37,476 nt of DNA. Source: Chitinophagales bacterium. GTDB lineage: Bacteria > Bacteroidota > Bacteroidia > Chitinophagales > BACL12. Numbering within the stretch: position 1 is the stretch's first letter; each line of letters opens with the position of its first letter. This document shows, in pieces, positions 1-10,931 of this stretch. The stretch spans positions 1 through 37,476 of the forward strand of contig JACMJP010000274.1 of the NCBI GenBank assembly GCA_014380545.1. Direction: 5' to 3'. The position numbers and the translations under genes were made by a program. A model generated the notes under the pieces. That model did not search any database. It saw nothing but the letters and a program-made list of their open reading frames with translations, and had not been told where the DNA came from.

Positions 1-1969
1 CGACAGAAATTGTTTGTTCTTCAATACCGAAAATTCTCCCATCATTTAATTGGGAAATATTGCTATTTATATAATTCAATATTTCTTTTTGAGATCTTTG
101 TCTTTCATCCGGAGGTGGCAACATCAACCTCACAAAACCTGAATTTACACCTGTAGCTGAGAAACTGGGTAGCGCTGCAAACACATCTTGTTTTTCGGGA
201 ATAGAATCATTTAAAAAATTTTCTATCTGCAAAGCAAAATCGCTTGTGGCTTCAAAGCTTGTTCCTTCAGGCGTACTCACTGAAAACCGAATATTGCTTC
301 TATCTTCAATTGGCGCTAATTCACTTTGCAAATTATTATATACCAAAACCATCAGCCCAAAACAAACAATAATAATTACAATTGCTGCCCACCTTATTTT
401 TATAAAAGATGATAATAATCTTTTATAACCATTTTCCATTCCTGTAAAAAAGGGCTCTGTCTTTTTATAAAACCATCCTTCATGTGCGTTCTTTTTATTG
501 AGATATACATTTAGCACAGGTGTTATTGTTAGCGATACAAATGCTGAAATTAAAACAGCACCCGCAACAACAACCCCAAATTCACGAAATAAACTTCCCG
601 TAAAACCTTCTAAAAATATTACCGGCATAAATACCACTGCGAGCGTTATGGAGGTAGAAATAACTGCAAAGAAAATTTCTTTGCTTCCTTCTAATGCAGC
701 TTTTTTTACCGGCATACCTGCTTCTAATTTGCGGAAAATATTTTCAGTAACAACAATACCATCATCCACTACTAAACCTGTTGCTAAAACAATTCCAAGC
801 AACGTAAGTACATTAATTGAAAAACCTGCCAGATACATGATAAAAAATGCTCCGATAAGTGAAATTGGAATATCAATGAGCGGGCGCAGTGCAATTTGCC
901 AGTTGCGGAAAAATAAAAATATAACAAGTATTACAAGACAGATGGCAATTAATAAAGTATCTTTCACCTCGCTAATTGCATTACGTACATTTTTGGTTGA
1001 ATCTAATGTTACAGTTAATTCAATTCCTTTTTCGGTTGTTGTTTTTTTTATATCTTCTAATCTTTTATAAAACTCATCAGCAATTGTAATATAATTTGCT
1101 CCTGGTTGCGGAATTACTGCAAGCCCAATTGAATAAGCACCATTTAATCTATATACTCTTTCTAATTCTTCAGGACCTAGTTCCACATTTGCAACATCGC
1201 TTAAACGAATAATACCATTTTCATTTTGTTGTAGTATCAAATTTGCAAAATCACTTTCAGTAATTAAACGCCCCATGGTACGGATTGTAATTTCTGTTTT
1301 TTCACCATACAATTTTCCGGATGGTAATTCCACATTTTCTTTTTGTAATGCATTATTTACATCCTGAAAGGTGAGTGAATAAGCATTTAATTTAGCAGGA
1401 TCAATCCAGATGCGCATTGCATATTTTTTTGATCCGAATACATTAATTGTACTTACTTCAGGAATAGTTTGGAGTTGCTCTGCTAAATCATTTTCTGCAT
1501 AATCACTTAATTCAAGCAAACTCATTGTTTTGCTTTGTATAGCAAGAATAATTATGAAATCACCGGAAGCATCACTTTTTGAAATAACGGGAGGCGCATC
1601 AAGATCCTGTGGTAAATTTCGTTGCGCCTGGCTGACTTTATCCCGTACATCATTCGCTGCATCTTCAAGATCAGTTCCTAAATTAAATTCAACTGTAATG
1701 TTACTTTGCCCTACACTGCTTGATGAAGAAATTGTTCTTACCCCCTGAATTCCGTTAATTGATTTTTCGAGTGGTTCTGTAATTTGACTTTCAATAATAT
1801 CTGCATTTGCACCCGTATAATTTGTACGCACTGTTACAATGGGTGGATCAATTGCCGGGTATTCCCGCACACCGAGAAACGAATATCCTACAACACCAAA
1901 AATAACAATGACAATACTCATAACTGTTGCGAGTACCGGTCTTCTGAGAGAGAGTTCTGATATATTCAT
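1..1969 (-). CDS. Efflux RND transporter permease subunit (AcrB/HAE1-like), 3' part cut by the left window edge
   Basis: Minus-strand reading frame open from ATG (complement of cat, 1967-1969) to the window edge, so it is absent from the ORF track. Translation begins MNISELSLRRPVLATVMSIVIVIFGVVGYSFLGVREYPAIDPPIVTVRTNYTGANADIIES and contains LLGIVLATGLVVDDGIVVTENI, typical of RND permeases. Confidence 0.95.
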   Translation of the reverse strand, partial: MNISELSLRRPVLATVMSIVIVIFGVVGYSFLGVREYPAIDPPIVTVRTNYTGANADIIESQITEPLEKSINGIQGVRTISSSSSVGQSNITVEFNLGTDLEDAANDVRDKVSQAQRNLPQDLDAPPVISKSDASGDFIIILAIQSKTMSLLELSDYAENDLAEQLQTIPEVSTINVFGSKKYAMRIWIDPAKLNAYSLTFQDVNNALQKENVELPSGKLYGEKTEITIRTMGRLITESDFANLILQQNENGIIRLSDVANVELGPEELERVYRLNGAYSIGLAVIPQPGANYITIADEFYKRLEDIKKTTTEKGIELTVTLDSTKNVRNAISEVKDTLLIAICLVILVIFLFFRNWQIALRPLIDIPISLIGAFFIMYLAGFSINVLTLLGIVLATGLVVDDGIVVTENIFRKLEAGMPVKKAALEGSKEIFFAVISTSITLAVVFMPVIFLEGFTGSLFREFGVVVAGAVLISAFVSLTITPVLNVYLNKKNAHEGWFYKKTEPFFTGMENGYKRLLSSFIKIRWAAIVIIIVCFGLMVLVYNNLQSELAPIEDRSNIRFSVSTPEGTSFEATSDFALQIENFLNDSIPEKQDVFAALPSFSATGVNSGFVRLMLPPPDERQRSQKEILNYINSNISQLNDGRIFGIEEQTISV

Positions 1970-1988
1970 TTACCTGCTTACTGTGTAT

Positions 1989-3047
1989 TTAATTTTGATA
2001 TCCTAATTCAGCGGGAGTTTTCATTTCTTTTATCTGCACTGCAGCATCTGGTTTTAAATATAAAATCCCATTAATTGCAACAGTATCATTTTTTTCAACA
2101 CCACTTGTAATTTGAACCCAGGTATTTTTTCTTGATCCTGTTTCCACGAGCTGAAATTTCGCCTTACCATTTTTAATTAATACGATCGTACTGCCTCTGG
2201 AATCAGGTATAATTGCATTTGACGGTACAACAAATGATGTATTATTTTTGTCAGTGGTATTAATTAATACTTTCGCAAATGCGCCCGGTTGAAGAGAAAG
2301 ATTTTTTTCTTTTAATATTGCCCGCACTTTCATATTTCTTGTTGTTGTATTTATTTGTGGTTCTATTGCAATAACTGTTGCGGCAAATATTTTATCGCTG
2401 GCATCTGCCTTTACTTCTACCTCACTATTTTTTTTAATTGCACCCGCATAACTTTCAGGAATTACAAAATCCACTTTTAATTGCCCGGTCTCCTGTATGG
2501 TAGTGATTACATCGTTTGGCGAAACATAGGCTCCTACACTTACATTACGCAAACCGACAATACCTGTAAACGGAGCTGTAATCTTTGTCTTCTGAATTTG
2601 TGCTTTCACAACATTTATATCTGCACTTAATGATTGAACTGTATTTAATGCATTATCATACTCTTGCCGGCTCACACCATTTTTATCAAATAATGTTTTT
2701 AAACGTTGTTCAGATTGCTGTGCAATAATTACTTGTGCATTTATTTTTTCAAGTTGTGCATGCAGGTCATCATTAAATAATGTTGCAAGCAGGGTTCCTT
2801 TTTGCACCATGCTCCCTTCAGGAATATTTAGAGAAGTAATTCTTCCTGCGGTTTCAGGTTTCAGTTGCACATATTCATTTGCGATAATATTTCCGCTTAC
2901 TTCTATTGTATTTAAGAAAGATTCAGATTGCAGAACCATGGCATCAACAGAAACAGATACATTTTTTTGAGCAGGAATTTCCTGCTTTTTTCTGCATGAG
3001 AGAATAAATAGACTACAGAAAATAGGATATATTAGTAAAAATCTCAT
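1989..3047 (-). CDS. Efflux RND transporter periplasmic adaptor subunit (membrane fusion protein)
   Basis: 352 aa. Lipoprotein-like N-terminus (FILSCRKK), lipoyl/hairpin region (GRITSLNIPEGSMVQKGTLLATLFNDDL), directly upstream of the permease on the same strand. Confidence 0.93.
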   Translation of the reverse strand: MRFLLIYPIFCSLFILSCRKKQEIPAQKNVSVSVDAMVLQSESFLNTIEVSGNIIANEYVQLKPETAGRITSLNIPEGSMVQKGTLLATLFNDDLHAQLEKINAQVIIAQQSEQRLKTLFDKNGVSRQEYDNALNTVQSLSADINVVKAQIQKTKITAPFTGIVGLRNVSVGAYVSPNDVITTIQETGQLKVDFVIPESYAGAIKKNSEVEVKADASDKIFAATVIAIEPQINTTTRNMKVRAILKEKNLSLQPGAFAKVLINTTDKNNTSFVVPSNAIIPDSRGSTIVLIKNGKAKFQLVETGSRKNTWVQITSGVEKNDTVAINGILYLKPDAAVQIKEMKTPAELGYQN

Positions 3048-3205
3048 TGGCGTACCCCTGTTTTGCGAATGTATAACAATACAAAAAAACTAAAAAAATA
3101 ATTCTCTTAAATGGGTGTGTGAAGATATAAAATGAAAATATTATAGTATAAAAGGGGTAAATTGAAAGGTCAACCAACTTTTCAATTAATTGACCTTTAT
3201 TTTCG

Positions 3206-3277
3206 TAGCCCGTAGGGGAATCGAACCCCTGTACCAAGAATGAAAATCTTGTATCCTAACCCCTAGATGAACGGGCC
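3206..3277 (-). tRNA. tRNA-Glu (anticodon TTC)
   Basis: Reverse complement GGCCCGTTCATCTAGGGGTTAGGATACAAGATTTTCATTCTTGGTACAGGGGTTCGATTCCCCTACGGGCTA folds as a cloverleaf. Anticodon stem CAAGA/TCTTG with loop TTTTCAT (TTC); T arm AGGGGTTCGATTCCCCT. Confidence 0.95.
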
Positions 3278-3315
3278 ATCATATTTTGGAGTACCCATTT
3301 GACTTAAACGGGCAG

Positions 3316-3323
3316 CAAAAATA
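3316..3323 (-). promoter_or_regulatory. Predicted -7 element (TATTTTTG) upstream of tRNA-Glu
   Basis: Reverse complement TATTTTTG matches the Bacteroidota TAnnTTTG consensus, about 40 nt upstream of the tRNA 5' end. Confidence 0.5.
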
Positions 3324-3408
3324 ACCGAAAAAAGTTTTCTATAAAAATTTCACTTAAAAATTCTGCATGGAACCCTAATTTTACAACCTCAAAAAGAAAT
3401 AAAAAAAT

Positions 3409-4404
3409 ATGTATCGTATAGCAATAAATGGTTTTGGACGCATTGGCAGGGTGTTTATGCGTCGTATCCTCGAAAAAGAAAATATTGAAGTTGTTGCCAT
3501 TAATGATCTTGCAGATGTAGCAACGCTTGCACATTTATTCAAATATGATTCAATACACAGAAAATTTCCGGGTTCAGTTTATGTAGAAGGAAATAATTTA
3601 GTGATAAATGAAAAACGAATACAGGTATATGCTGAAAAAAATCCGGAACAATTGCCATGGAGGAATTTGAATATTGATCTTGTGCTGGAATCAACAGGAT
3701 TATTTTTAGATTCAGCACATGCCCAAATGCATATAAAAGCAGGGGCAAAAAAAGTTTTATTATCAGCGCCTCCTAAGGATCAGGAAATCAAAACAATTGT
3801 TTTAGGTGTAAATGATTACTTATTATCAAAAGAGGATGCAATAGTTTCTAATGCAAGCTGCACCACAAATTGCGCTGCACCGATGATAAAAATTTTGCAT
3901 GAAAATTTTGAAATTGAGCAGGCTTACATTACAACTGTGCATGCATATACATCAGATCAGAAATTACATGATGCACCACATAAAGATTTGCGCAGGGCAA
4001 GAGCGGCTGCTTTAAATATTGTTCCAACTTCAACGGGTGCAGCAAAGGCCATTACACTAACATTTCCTGAACTTGAAGGAAAAATTGGCGGTGCCGGAAT
4101 TCGTGTACCTGTTTCTGACGGATCTATTACAGATATCACCTGTACAATTAAAAGAAATACTACAATTGAGGAAATAAATAAAAAATTTAAAGAGGCTTCT
4201 GAAAATAATTTGAAAGGGATTTTAAGTTATTCAGATGAGCCGCTTGTAAGTATGGATATTGTTGGGGACCCTCATTCCTGCATTTTTGATTCAGAATTAA
4301 CTTCCGTAATTGGAAATATGGTAAAAATTGTTGGATGGTATGATAATGAATACGGATATTCCAGCAGGCTTGCAGATTTGATTGAAAAAATATCTTTGAT
4401 GTAA
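3409..4404 (+). CDS. gap: Type I glyceraldehyde-3-phosphate dehydrogenase
   Basis: 331 aa. MYRIAINGFGRIGRVFMRR Rossmann start, catalytic SNASCTTNCAAP, C-terminal WYDNEYGYSSRLADL. Confidence 0.97.
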   Translation: MYRIAINGFGRIGRVFMRRILEKENIEVVAINDLADVATLAHLFKYDSIHRKFPGSVYVEGNNLVINEKRIQVYAEKNPEQLPWRNLNIDLVLESTGLFLDSAHAQMHIKAGAKKVLLSAPPKDQEIKTIVLGVNDYLLSKEDAIVSNASCTTNCAAPMIKILHENFEIEQAYITTVHAYTSDQKLHDAPHKDLRRARAAALNIVPTSTGAAKAITLTFPELEGKIGGAGIRVPVSDGSITDITCTIKRNTTIEEINKKFKEASENNLKGILSYSDEPLVSMDIVGDPHSCIFDSELTSVIGNMVKIVGWYDNEYGYSSRLADLIEKISLM

Positions 4405-4425
4405 AATCTAAATAACGAAATAAAT

Positions 4426-5622
4426 ATGAGAACCGTAAACGATTCTAATTTCGCAAATAAGAAAGCATTAATAAGAGTTGATTTTAATGTTCCGCTTGAT
4501 AAACAAACTTTTGCAGCAACAGATGATACAAGATTAAGAGCTGCACTAAAAACAATTAATAAAATAATTGCTGATGGAGGTTCTGTTATTTTAATGAGTC
4601 ATCTCGGCAGACCGAAGGGGGGACCTGAAGACAAATATTCTTTAAAACATATCGTTGAACATTTATCCGGCTTATTAAATAAACCGGTGAAGTTTATAAA
4701 TGATTGTATAGGAGATGATGTGAAAGATGCTGCAGAAAATTTAAAACCGGGTGAAATTTTATTATTGGAGAATCTGCGTTTTCATCCTGAAGAAGAAAAA
4801 GGAGATGAAAAATTTGCAGAGCAGTTAAGTAAATTGGGAGATGTATATGTGAATGATGCCTTTGGTACAGCACACCGTTCGCATGCAAGTACAGCTGTTA
4901 TTGCAAAATATTTTTCCACTGAAAATAAAATGTTTGGTTATTTAATGGCTGCTGAGATAGAAGCAGGAAATAAAATTTTAAATAACCATCAGAAACCATT
5001 TACTGCAATTATTGGCGGGGCAAAAGTTTCTGATAAAATATTAATACTTGAAAAATTAATTGATAAAGCAGATAACATAGTTGTTGGGGGTGGAATGGCT
5101 TATACATTTATTAAAGCTACGGGAGGAAAAATTGGAAATTCATTATGTGAGGAAGACAGGTTAGAATTAGCAAAACAATTATTGGAGAAAGCAAAAAATA
5201 AAAATGTAAATTTCTTATTGCCTTATGATTCTGTTATTGCTGATAAGTTTGATAATGATGCTATGAAAGCAAATTGTATGAGCCATGAAATAGAAGATGG
5301 CTGGATGGGATTGGATATAGGAAACAAGGCAATAAATGACTTCATTGAAGTAATTAAAAATTCAAAAATAATTTTGTGGAACGGACCGATGGGTGTATTT
5401 GAAATGGAAAATTTTAAAAACGGTACCGTTGAAGTTGCTAAAGCAATTGCTGAAGCAACACAAAATGGAGCATATTCGTTAGTTGGTGGTGGTGATAGTG
5501 TTGCTGCAGTAAACAAATTTGATCTTGCCGATAAAGTAAGTTATGTATCAACAGGTGGTGGCGCTATGTTAGAGTTTTTTGAAGGGAAAATTCTTCCCGG
5601 TATTGCCGCAATTGAGGAGTGA
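4426..5622 (+). CDS. pgk: Phosphoglycerate kinase
   Basis: 398 aa. [59 protein letters not shown]; directly downstream of gap. Confidence 0.97.
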   Translation: MRTVNDSNFANKKALIRVDFNVPLDKQTFAATDDTRLRAALKTINKIIADGGSVILMSHLGRPKGGPEDKYSLKHIVEHLSGLLNKPVKFINDCIGDDVKDAAENLKPGEILLLENLRFHPEEEKGDEKFAEQLSKLGDVYVNDAFGTAHRSHASTAVIAKYFSTENKMFGYLMAAEIEAGNKILNNHQKPFTAIIGGAKVSDKILILEKLIDKADNIVVGGGMAYTFIKATGGKIGNSLCEEDRLELAKQLLEKAKNKNVNFLLPYDSVIADKFDNDAMKANCMSHEIEDGWMGLDIGNKAINDFIEVIKNSKIILWNGPMGVFEMENFKNGTVEVAKAIAEATQNGAYSLVGGGDSVAAVNKFDLADKVSYVSTGGGAMLEFFEGKILPGIAAIEE

Positions 5623-5642
5623 TATTTCATACTTCCTGAAAT

Positions 5643-5681
5643 AAAAAAAAGCTTCGATTTAATTATCGAAGCTTTTTTTAT
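5643..5681. terminator. Bidirectional Rho-independent terminator between convergent pgk and porV
   Basis: aaaaaaaagcttcgatttaattatcgaagctttttttat: perfect AAGCTTCGAT/ATCGAAGCTT stem with an A-run 5' and a T-run 3'. Confidence 0.9.
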
Positions 5682-5702
5682 AGGAATAATTTAATAAATA
5701 TA

Positions 5703-6905
5703 TTACATATCAGTTTCTTTCGCATCTTCACCACCTTCAGTTTTTAGTGATGCAAAATCAAATGCAAGTGTAAAGCGCAAAGTATTATCTAAAGGATTTT
5801 GCTGGTTGCCTGATGGAATTAAATAAGAGAAATCTAAACCGAAGACATTGTATTTTAATCCAAGACCAACTGTAAAGAATTTCCTGTTGCCTTTTTCAGC
5901 GGCTTCATAAAAATATCCTGTGCGCACTGCAAATTGATCGCTATACCAATATTCTATACCTGCTGCAATAACTATTTCTTTTATTTCCTCGCTGAATCCT
6001 CTTGGCGCATCACCAAATGAACTAAATATTCCTGATACTACACCTTGTTCTTTGTAGTCAAATATTGTGTTTCCGTTTGCATCTGTTGAGTCAGGAGTCG
6101 GTACTAATAATTTATTAAAATCAAGTGCAATTGCAATTTCATTATGTTCATCAAAATTGATTCCGTACGTGACACCAAGTCCAAGATTGGTTGGAATAAA
6201 ATCTTTTTCAATTGAATTAGTATAAGTGATCTTATTTCCGATGTTTGAGATATTTACTCCTGCATTTAAATAAGAGTCTTTATCACCCTTATTAAATTCT
6301 GTAGTATAAAATAAAGAAACATCTGCTGCAACACCGTTAGCAGGTTTAATAGGAATACCATTTACATATTGGCCTGTTGCAAGGTTTGAGTAAATATATT
6401 TAAGGTTCAAACCTGCAGATAATTTATCAGCTAATTTTCTTGCATATGCAACATCAAAAGCAAATTCATTGGGGCGGAAATCCTGTAATATATTTCCTGA
6501 GGCATCTGTGAATGTGATACTTCCCAGCGAAAAATATCGTAATGATGCGCCTAATGTTGAGAGATCATCCACTTTCCAGAAGCCTGTTAAATATGCTAAG
6601 TAAATATCGTTTACAAGGTTTCTGAGCCAGGGAGTATAAGTAATACTTAATCCTGAATTATCTTCAACGAAAGCTAATTTGGATGCATTCCAGAAAATGG
6701 AATTTGCGTCCGGAGAGATTGCGATACCCACATCCGCCATTCCTCCTGATCTTGCATCAGGAGCTATGCGCAAAAATGGAACTGCAGTGCTCACAGTATT
6801 TAAATAGTCGTCGCCTGTTGCCCCGATTGTTATTTGTGCATTAGAATTTTTTCCAACACATAGTGCTAAAACAATTGCAACTGTAAGTTTTGTTATAGAT
6901 TTCAT
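5703..6905 (-). CDS. porV: Type IX secretion system outer membrane protein PorV (LptO)
   Basis: Translation MKSITKLTVAIVLALCVGKNSNAQITIGATGDDYLNTVSTAVPFLRIAPDARSGGMADVGIAISPDANSIFWNASKLAF is PorV-like. Start taken at Met7 of the listed ORF because the upstream -7 element overlaps the longer start; adjacent to porU. Confidence 0.93.
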   Translation of the reverse strand: MKSITKLTVAIVLALCVGKNSNAQITIGATGDDYLNTVSTAVPFLRIAPDARSGGMADVGIAISPDANSIFWNASKLAFVEDNSGLSITYTPWLRNLVNDIYLAYLTGFWKVDDLSTLGASLRYFSLGSITFTDASGNILQDFRPNEFAFDVAYARKLADKLSAGLNLKYIYSNLATGQYVNGIPIKPANGVAADVSLFYTTEFNKGDKDSYLNAGVNISNIGNKITYTNSIEKDFIPTNLGLGVTYGINFDEHNEIAIALDFNKLLVPTPDSTDANGNTIFDYKEQGVVSGIFSSFGDAPRGFSEEIKEIVIAAGIEYWYSDQFAVRTGYFYEAAEKGNRKFFTVGLGLKYNVFGLDFSYLIPSGNQQNPLDNTLRFTLAFDFASLKTEGGEDAKETDM

Positions 6906-6920
6906 ATTCTGAATTGATTG

Positions 6921-6928
6921 CAAATTTA
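6921..6928 (-). promoter_or_regulatory. Predicted porV promoter (-7 TAAATTTG, with TTG about 18 nt upstream)
   Basis: Reverse complement reads TTG-N18-TAAATTTG, about 16 nt upstream of the ATG at 6905. Confidence 0.55.
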
Positions 6929-7058
6929 GTTATTTGGTTGAATAGTCAAGAGACAGGTATAAATGGTAATGTGTCTTCAGTTTTAATTATAATCTTCCTT
7001 TTAACGGAATTAAAAGGGAATATTGTTTTTGAAAAAAAATAATTTCCCGCTCATTGTA

Positions 7059-10000
7059 TCACCTAAGGATGACAAGTTTTTGGAATTCGTTTGCTTTTGA
7101 GCGATCAGAATTTGCGATAACGGTTAATTTATAAACATAAACACCTCTTCCGATCTGGTCTCCGTAGTTATCCAAACCATCCCAGGCTATATCGCTTACT
7201 CTATAGCCATCCGTCTGCACCTGTTGCTGAATTGTTTTTATTAGTTTACCGGATACTGTAAATACTTCCACTTTAACATCCAGAATATCGCCCGGTCTGT
7301 TATGTTCAAACCAGAATGATGTATTTGTTGTGAATGGATTTGGATAATTGAGCACATGGTCTAATGCAAGCTTTGCTGATTCAGCTACAACAAATTCAGT
7401 ATAACCTTCCCCTGAATTATTATATACATCCCATGCCTTTACTCTAATTGAATGCCTTCCGGCAGCAATATCTCTCAAAGGATATTTTACTGTGCCTTTC
7501 TGATAATTATCTAATTCAGCTTCATAATATTCATTCAGCTCAGCTTCTGATTGTTGGTTTTCATCTAAGGTTGAAGTTATGTCATGCCCAATACCATTTC
7601 CAACTGTATTCATACCATTCGAATCTTCAAGCACTACATACAGAAACGGATCCTCATCCGTTAATCCGCCAAATACAAAACTTTCATCATTCATATAAAC
7701 ATCCACTGCTGGTCCATCATTATCAGTAGCAATTGAATCTGCTGTTCCGCCGACAAAAACATTTTTTTCATAACCTCCCGCATCTTCAGTTTCATTATTA
7801 GCGTAATAACTTAATTTTCCATTTCCGAAATCATAAGAAATATCTTTTGGCACCACAAAGGAGTATTCAAATGCGCCACTGTCAACACTTGCTTTTCCTT
7901 TATAAATTGCATTTTTTTGTAATTTAAATGTATAAAAATAACTTCCGGGATCATTTACAAGCGTTGTAACATTAATTGGTTTATCATACACAGTTGGATA
8001 AACTGTTCCATTAAATCCTGTTAGTTGAATTCCGCTTTGGTCAGTAATAATTCCTTTAATGGTAACTTTCTCTAATGCTTTTAATGTATCTGCACTAACA
8101 ATCGGGATACCGTTTACTTCAGTTGTTTTCACATTGTATTTAGGATAATTTAATTGAATGCCCGGATCACCGAATAAAAAGAATTTTCTTGTATTTACTG
8201 GTTGCGAAACCACAGCATTTTTCCCCATCATAAAAGCAGTTCCTAAAGTGGGCATTATTCCGTCTATCGGTGCAAATGCATTTTCATTGAAATTAGAATT
8301 CAATTCATAGTTTGCATTTGAATATACAATTCTTACTGTTGAAACTAAACCAACACCACCTCCCTGCGGATTTAATAAAATTAACTCACCTGCACTTGTT
8401 CTTTCCGGATTATCAAAACGGGAAAAAGAACATGTTGCTGTAATAAATAAGGGAAGCTTATCATAATTTGTCCAGCTATTAATATCATCAACACTTAAAA
8501 TTCTTTCCTGTGCCCAGTTTTGTTCGTTACCATGACCGGCCCAATTAATAATTAATGCTCCGGTGAATATCTGATTATTAATTCCAATATTCACATCAGG
8601 ATATCTTTCACCTCCTGCACCGGGCACCTGCTGATATGCATCAAGATATAATTTATTCAAATTATATTGCGGGTAGGTCGTATCAAAAAAAGTTGCAATA
8701 TCATCTGCATCATCTATATGTGTATTGCCATCTTCATCGTCTGCAATAAAACAAATTGTGTTTCGCCAGTTGCCAAAAGTTTCCGTTGATTTGTAATGCA
8801 TGATCTTATTAATAATATCAGTTGCTTCGCTAATTTCACGAACAGGGAATCTTCCTATACCGATATCCAATTTATTAATATCATTGCTCATGTCAGCTCC
8901 TTCAGAGGAATCTAAACAACCGAAATAATCATCAGTTGGATATGTTTGTGTTTGTATGTTCGATTCATAACTTTCATAAGTAGGAACATAATTAGAATTT
9001 AATTCTTCACTGAAAAGAATATTTTTATAATCGAATGATGCATCACCAAGTAACAATAAATATTTTGGCATTATAGATTCATCACCAGCAGCACGGTCGT
9101 AAAACATACGCATCATATTTCTTATAGCCGTAATATCCTGTGTGCCGGAGGAAAATTCATTATATACCTGGTCAATTGTTGCAACAAGCGTATCATAATT
9201 ATGTGTATCATAGTGCCATGCTGCAAGCCTCCTTGCTTCTGAAATAAAATCAGGATGAGAAATAATAATATATTCAGGTGTATTAGAAACATCATGCAGG
9301 TTTTGGTTTGCAACAGCACCTGCAAAAGTTATTTCTGATGATGGAAAAGCGTCAGCAGCTGAAAATGCAATGAATTGTTTTAATGTATCAGATGGAAGAG
9401 TAAAATTTCTTGTTGAGGAAAAATCATAATCCTGATTTAAAACATTATTTTCATTTGTAATATCCCAAATAAAAATATCGCCTGATCCGCTTATTTTATA
9501 TTCTGTGTAATTTCCTGTGCCAACTCCGCGGCTATCCCTAAAAATTAATTGTGCATTATTATAATTCAAATTTGCCCGGCTTATTAATTCAATGTAATCC
9601 ACCCATCCGAGATCACTTCCTGAAGCATCAAATGTTACAGTTAAATTTATATCACCTGATGCCGGAGGTTCAAATTCATGTTTTAATAAAGTTGTCTTTG
9701 CATAATCGCTTTCTGTAGTTACTGGCGTAACTGCAAATTCATAATTTGTATCTGCTCCACTTCCGGTAATAGAAATTTTCGGTGTATTTGTGCTGCTCTT
9801 TGCCGCAAGATAAGCCTGCAATACAGCATTTTCATCTGTGTTTATTGAAGGAATTGTTGTAGAGTAAATTCTTGGTTCAGTATAAGCATCCATTGGTGTG
9901 TCAAACCATCTTCTTCCTGAATTTACCAGGTTTATTTTATCATTATCCCATACAAATAGATGATCATAATCGGTAGTTGAATAAGTAGCTGTGCCCAAAC

Positions 10001-10916
10001 TAATTTGGGTTAAAAGATTTTTATCTGTTCCCATGTCTGTTGTAATAAAATAATAGGCAACATCACTATATAAATGTTTTTGATGCGCATAACTTTCATC
10101 AGCAACATTAAATTTCCAATTGTCAGCACCATTTGCATAAAATAAAATATAATCGCCATCATCAAAACTTCCATCTTCTAACCCGGAACGATAAATATTA
10201 TTTTCAACCAGGTCGTCATAATTTGCAAGATCATTTGCTTCAGGCAACATGCCACCGGTACCGAAAATACCAAATGTTTCAGCGTTAAATGATTCCGTAT
10301 TTATTCCCAGCTCAGTTAAAAATGATTTATCAATTTTATATACGCCCTCTTTTGTAGTTCCTATTTTATACCATGTTCCGATTTCTAAAACTGAAGAGGC
10401 AGCATATGTATGTTCATCATCACCTCTGAAAGAATTGGCATTTGCATCGGGCTGAATATTTATTTGCAAGGTAAAGCTTATTAATTTTTCATACTTGCCT
10501 GTAAAAGAATTTTTCCTGATTGGAATAAAACTAACAACGACATAATTTTTGGTTCTTGATTTTGTGAAGTAATAACTTGTATTTATTTCACCGCTTATTT
10601 TTTTCCCTTTTATCAGATCCTGCCTTTTTATTGGTTCATAAACGGGATTTATAATTTCTATTGATGCAATTCCCCTGCTTTCAATTTCAAAACTTTCGGC
10701 CCAAACAGGTACTGATGGTGAAGATTCATAATCGAAAGAAGCTCCTTTAAAATAAACGGCTTCATGATTTACAGAACCATCTGAGAAATAATAATAGGTA
10801 GAATCATTCCATTCCAAAGAACGATTTACAATAATCTGATCATTTGCATATACAGAACTTGCAGCGAAAAGCGTTAAAATTGCAATCTGAATTTGTAAAT
10901 AAAGTTTAGGTATCAT
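7059..10916 (-). CDS. porU: Type IX secretion system sortase PorU (C25 gingipain-like peptidase)
   Basis: About 1285 aa. Catalytic-type motifs INWAGHGNEQNW and FITATCSFSRFDNPERTSAGE, C-terminal YPNPF...FTVSGKLIKT...GRGVYVYKL. Start MIPKLYLQIQIAILTLFAASSVYA preferred (signal peptide); the ORF track extends to 10985. Confidence 0.93.
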   Translation of the reverse strand: MIPKLYLQIQIAILTLFAASSVYANDQIIVNRSLEWNDSTYYYFSDGSVNHEAVYFKGASFDYESSPSVPVWAESFEIESRGIASIEIINPVYEPIKRQDLIKGKKISGEINTSYYFTKSRTKNYVVVSFIPIRKNSFTGKYEKLISFTLQINIQPDANANSFRGDDEHTYAASSVLEIGTWYKIGTTKEGVYKIDKSFLTELGINTESFNAETFGIFGTGGMLPEANDLANYDDLVENNIYRSGLEDGSFDDGDYILFYANGADNWKFNVADESYAHQKHLYSDVAYYFITTDMGTDKNLLTQISLGTATYSTTDYDHLFVWDNDKINLVNSGRRWFDTPMDAYTEPRIYSTTIPSINTDENAVLQAYLAAKSSTNTPKISITGSGADTNYEFAVTPVTTESDYAKTTLLKHEFEPPASGDINLTVTFDASGSDLGWVDYIELISRANLNYNNAQLIFRDSRGVGTGNYTEYKISGSGDIFIWDITNENNVLNQDYDFSSTRNFTLPSDTLKQFIAFSAADAFPSSEITFAGAVANQNLHDVSNTPEYIIISHPDFISEARRLAAWHYDTHNYDTLVATIDQVYNEFSSGTQDITAIRNMMRMFYDRAAGDESIMPKYLLLLGDASFDYKNILFSEELNSNYVPTYESYESNIQTQTYPTDDYFGCLDSSEGADMSNDINKLDIGIGRFPVREISEATDIINKIMHYKSTETFGNWRNTICFIADDEDGNTHIDDADDIATFFDTTYPQYNLNKLYLDAYQQVPGAGGERYPDVNIGINNQIFTGALIINWAGHGNEQNWAQERILSVDDINSWTNYDKLPLFITATCSFSRFDNPERTSAGELILLNPQGGGVGLVSTVRIVYSNANYELNSNFNENAFAPIDGIMPTLGTAFMMGKNAVVSQPVNTRKFFLFGDPGIQLNYPKYNVKTTEVNGIPIVSADTLKALEKVTIKGIITDQSGIQLTGFNGTVYPTVYDKPINVTTLVNDPGSYFYTFKLQKNAIYKGKASVDSGAFEYSFVVPKDISYDFGNGKLSYYANNETEDAGGYEKNVFVGGTADSIATDNDGPAVDVYMNDESFVFGGLTDEDPFLYVVLEDSNGMNTVGNGIGHDITSTLDENQQSEAELNEYYEAELDNYQKGTVKYPLRDIAAGRHSIRVKAWDVYNNSGEGYTEFVVAESAKLALDHVLNYPNPFTTNTSFWFEHNRPGDILDVKVEVFTVSGKLIKTIQQQVQTDGYRVSDIAWDGLDNYGDQIGRGVYVYKLTVIANSDRSKANEFQKLVILR

Positions 10917-10931
10917 GAATTCACTATCTGA

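Noticed and set aside
246-1748. Plus-strand ORFs 246-428, 498-1070 and 1530-1748
   Set aside because: Antisense to a clear RND permease frame open on the minus strand; translations look like shadow ORFs.
3013-3237. 74-aa minus ORF 3013-3237
   Set aside because: Overlaps the tRNA-Glu gene and the start of the adaptor; not coding-like.
3304-4139. Minus ORFs antisense to gap (3304-3534, 3539-3748, 3957-4139)
   Set aside because: Shadow ORFs opposite a well-supported GAPDH frame.
7448-7729. 93-aa plus ORF inside porU
   Set aside because: Antisense shadow of porU; His/Leu/Gln-rich low-complexity translation.
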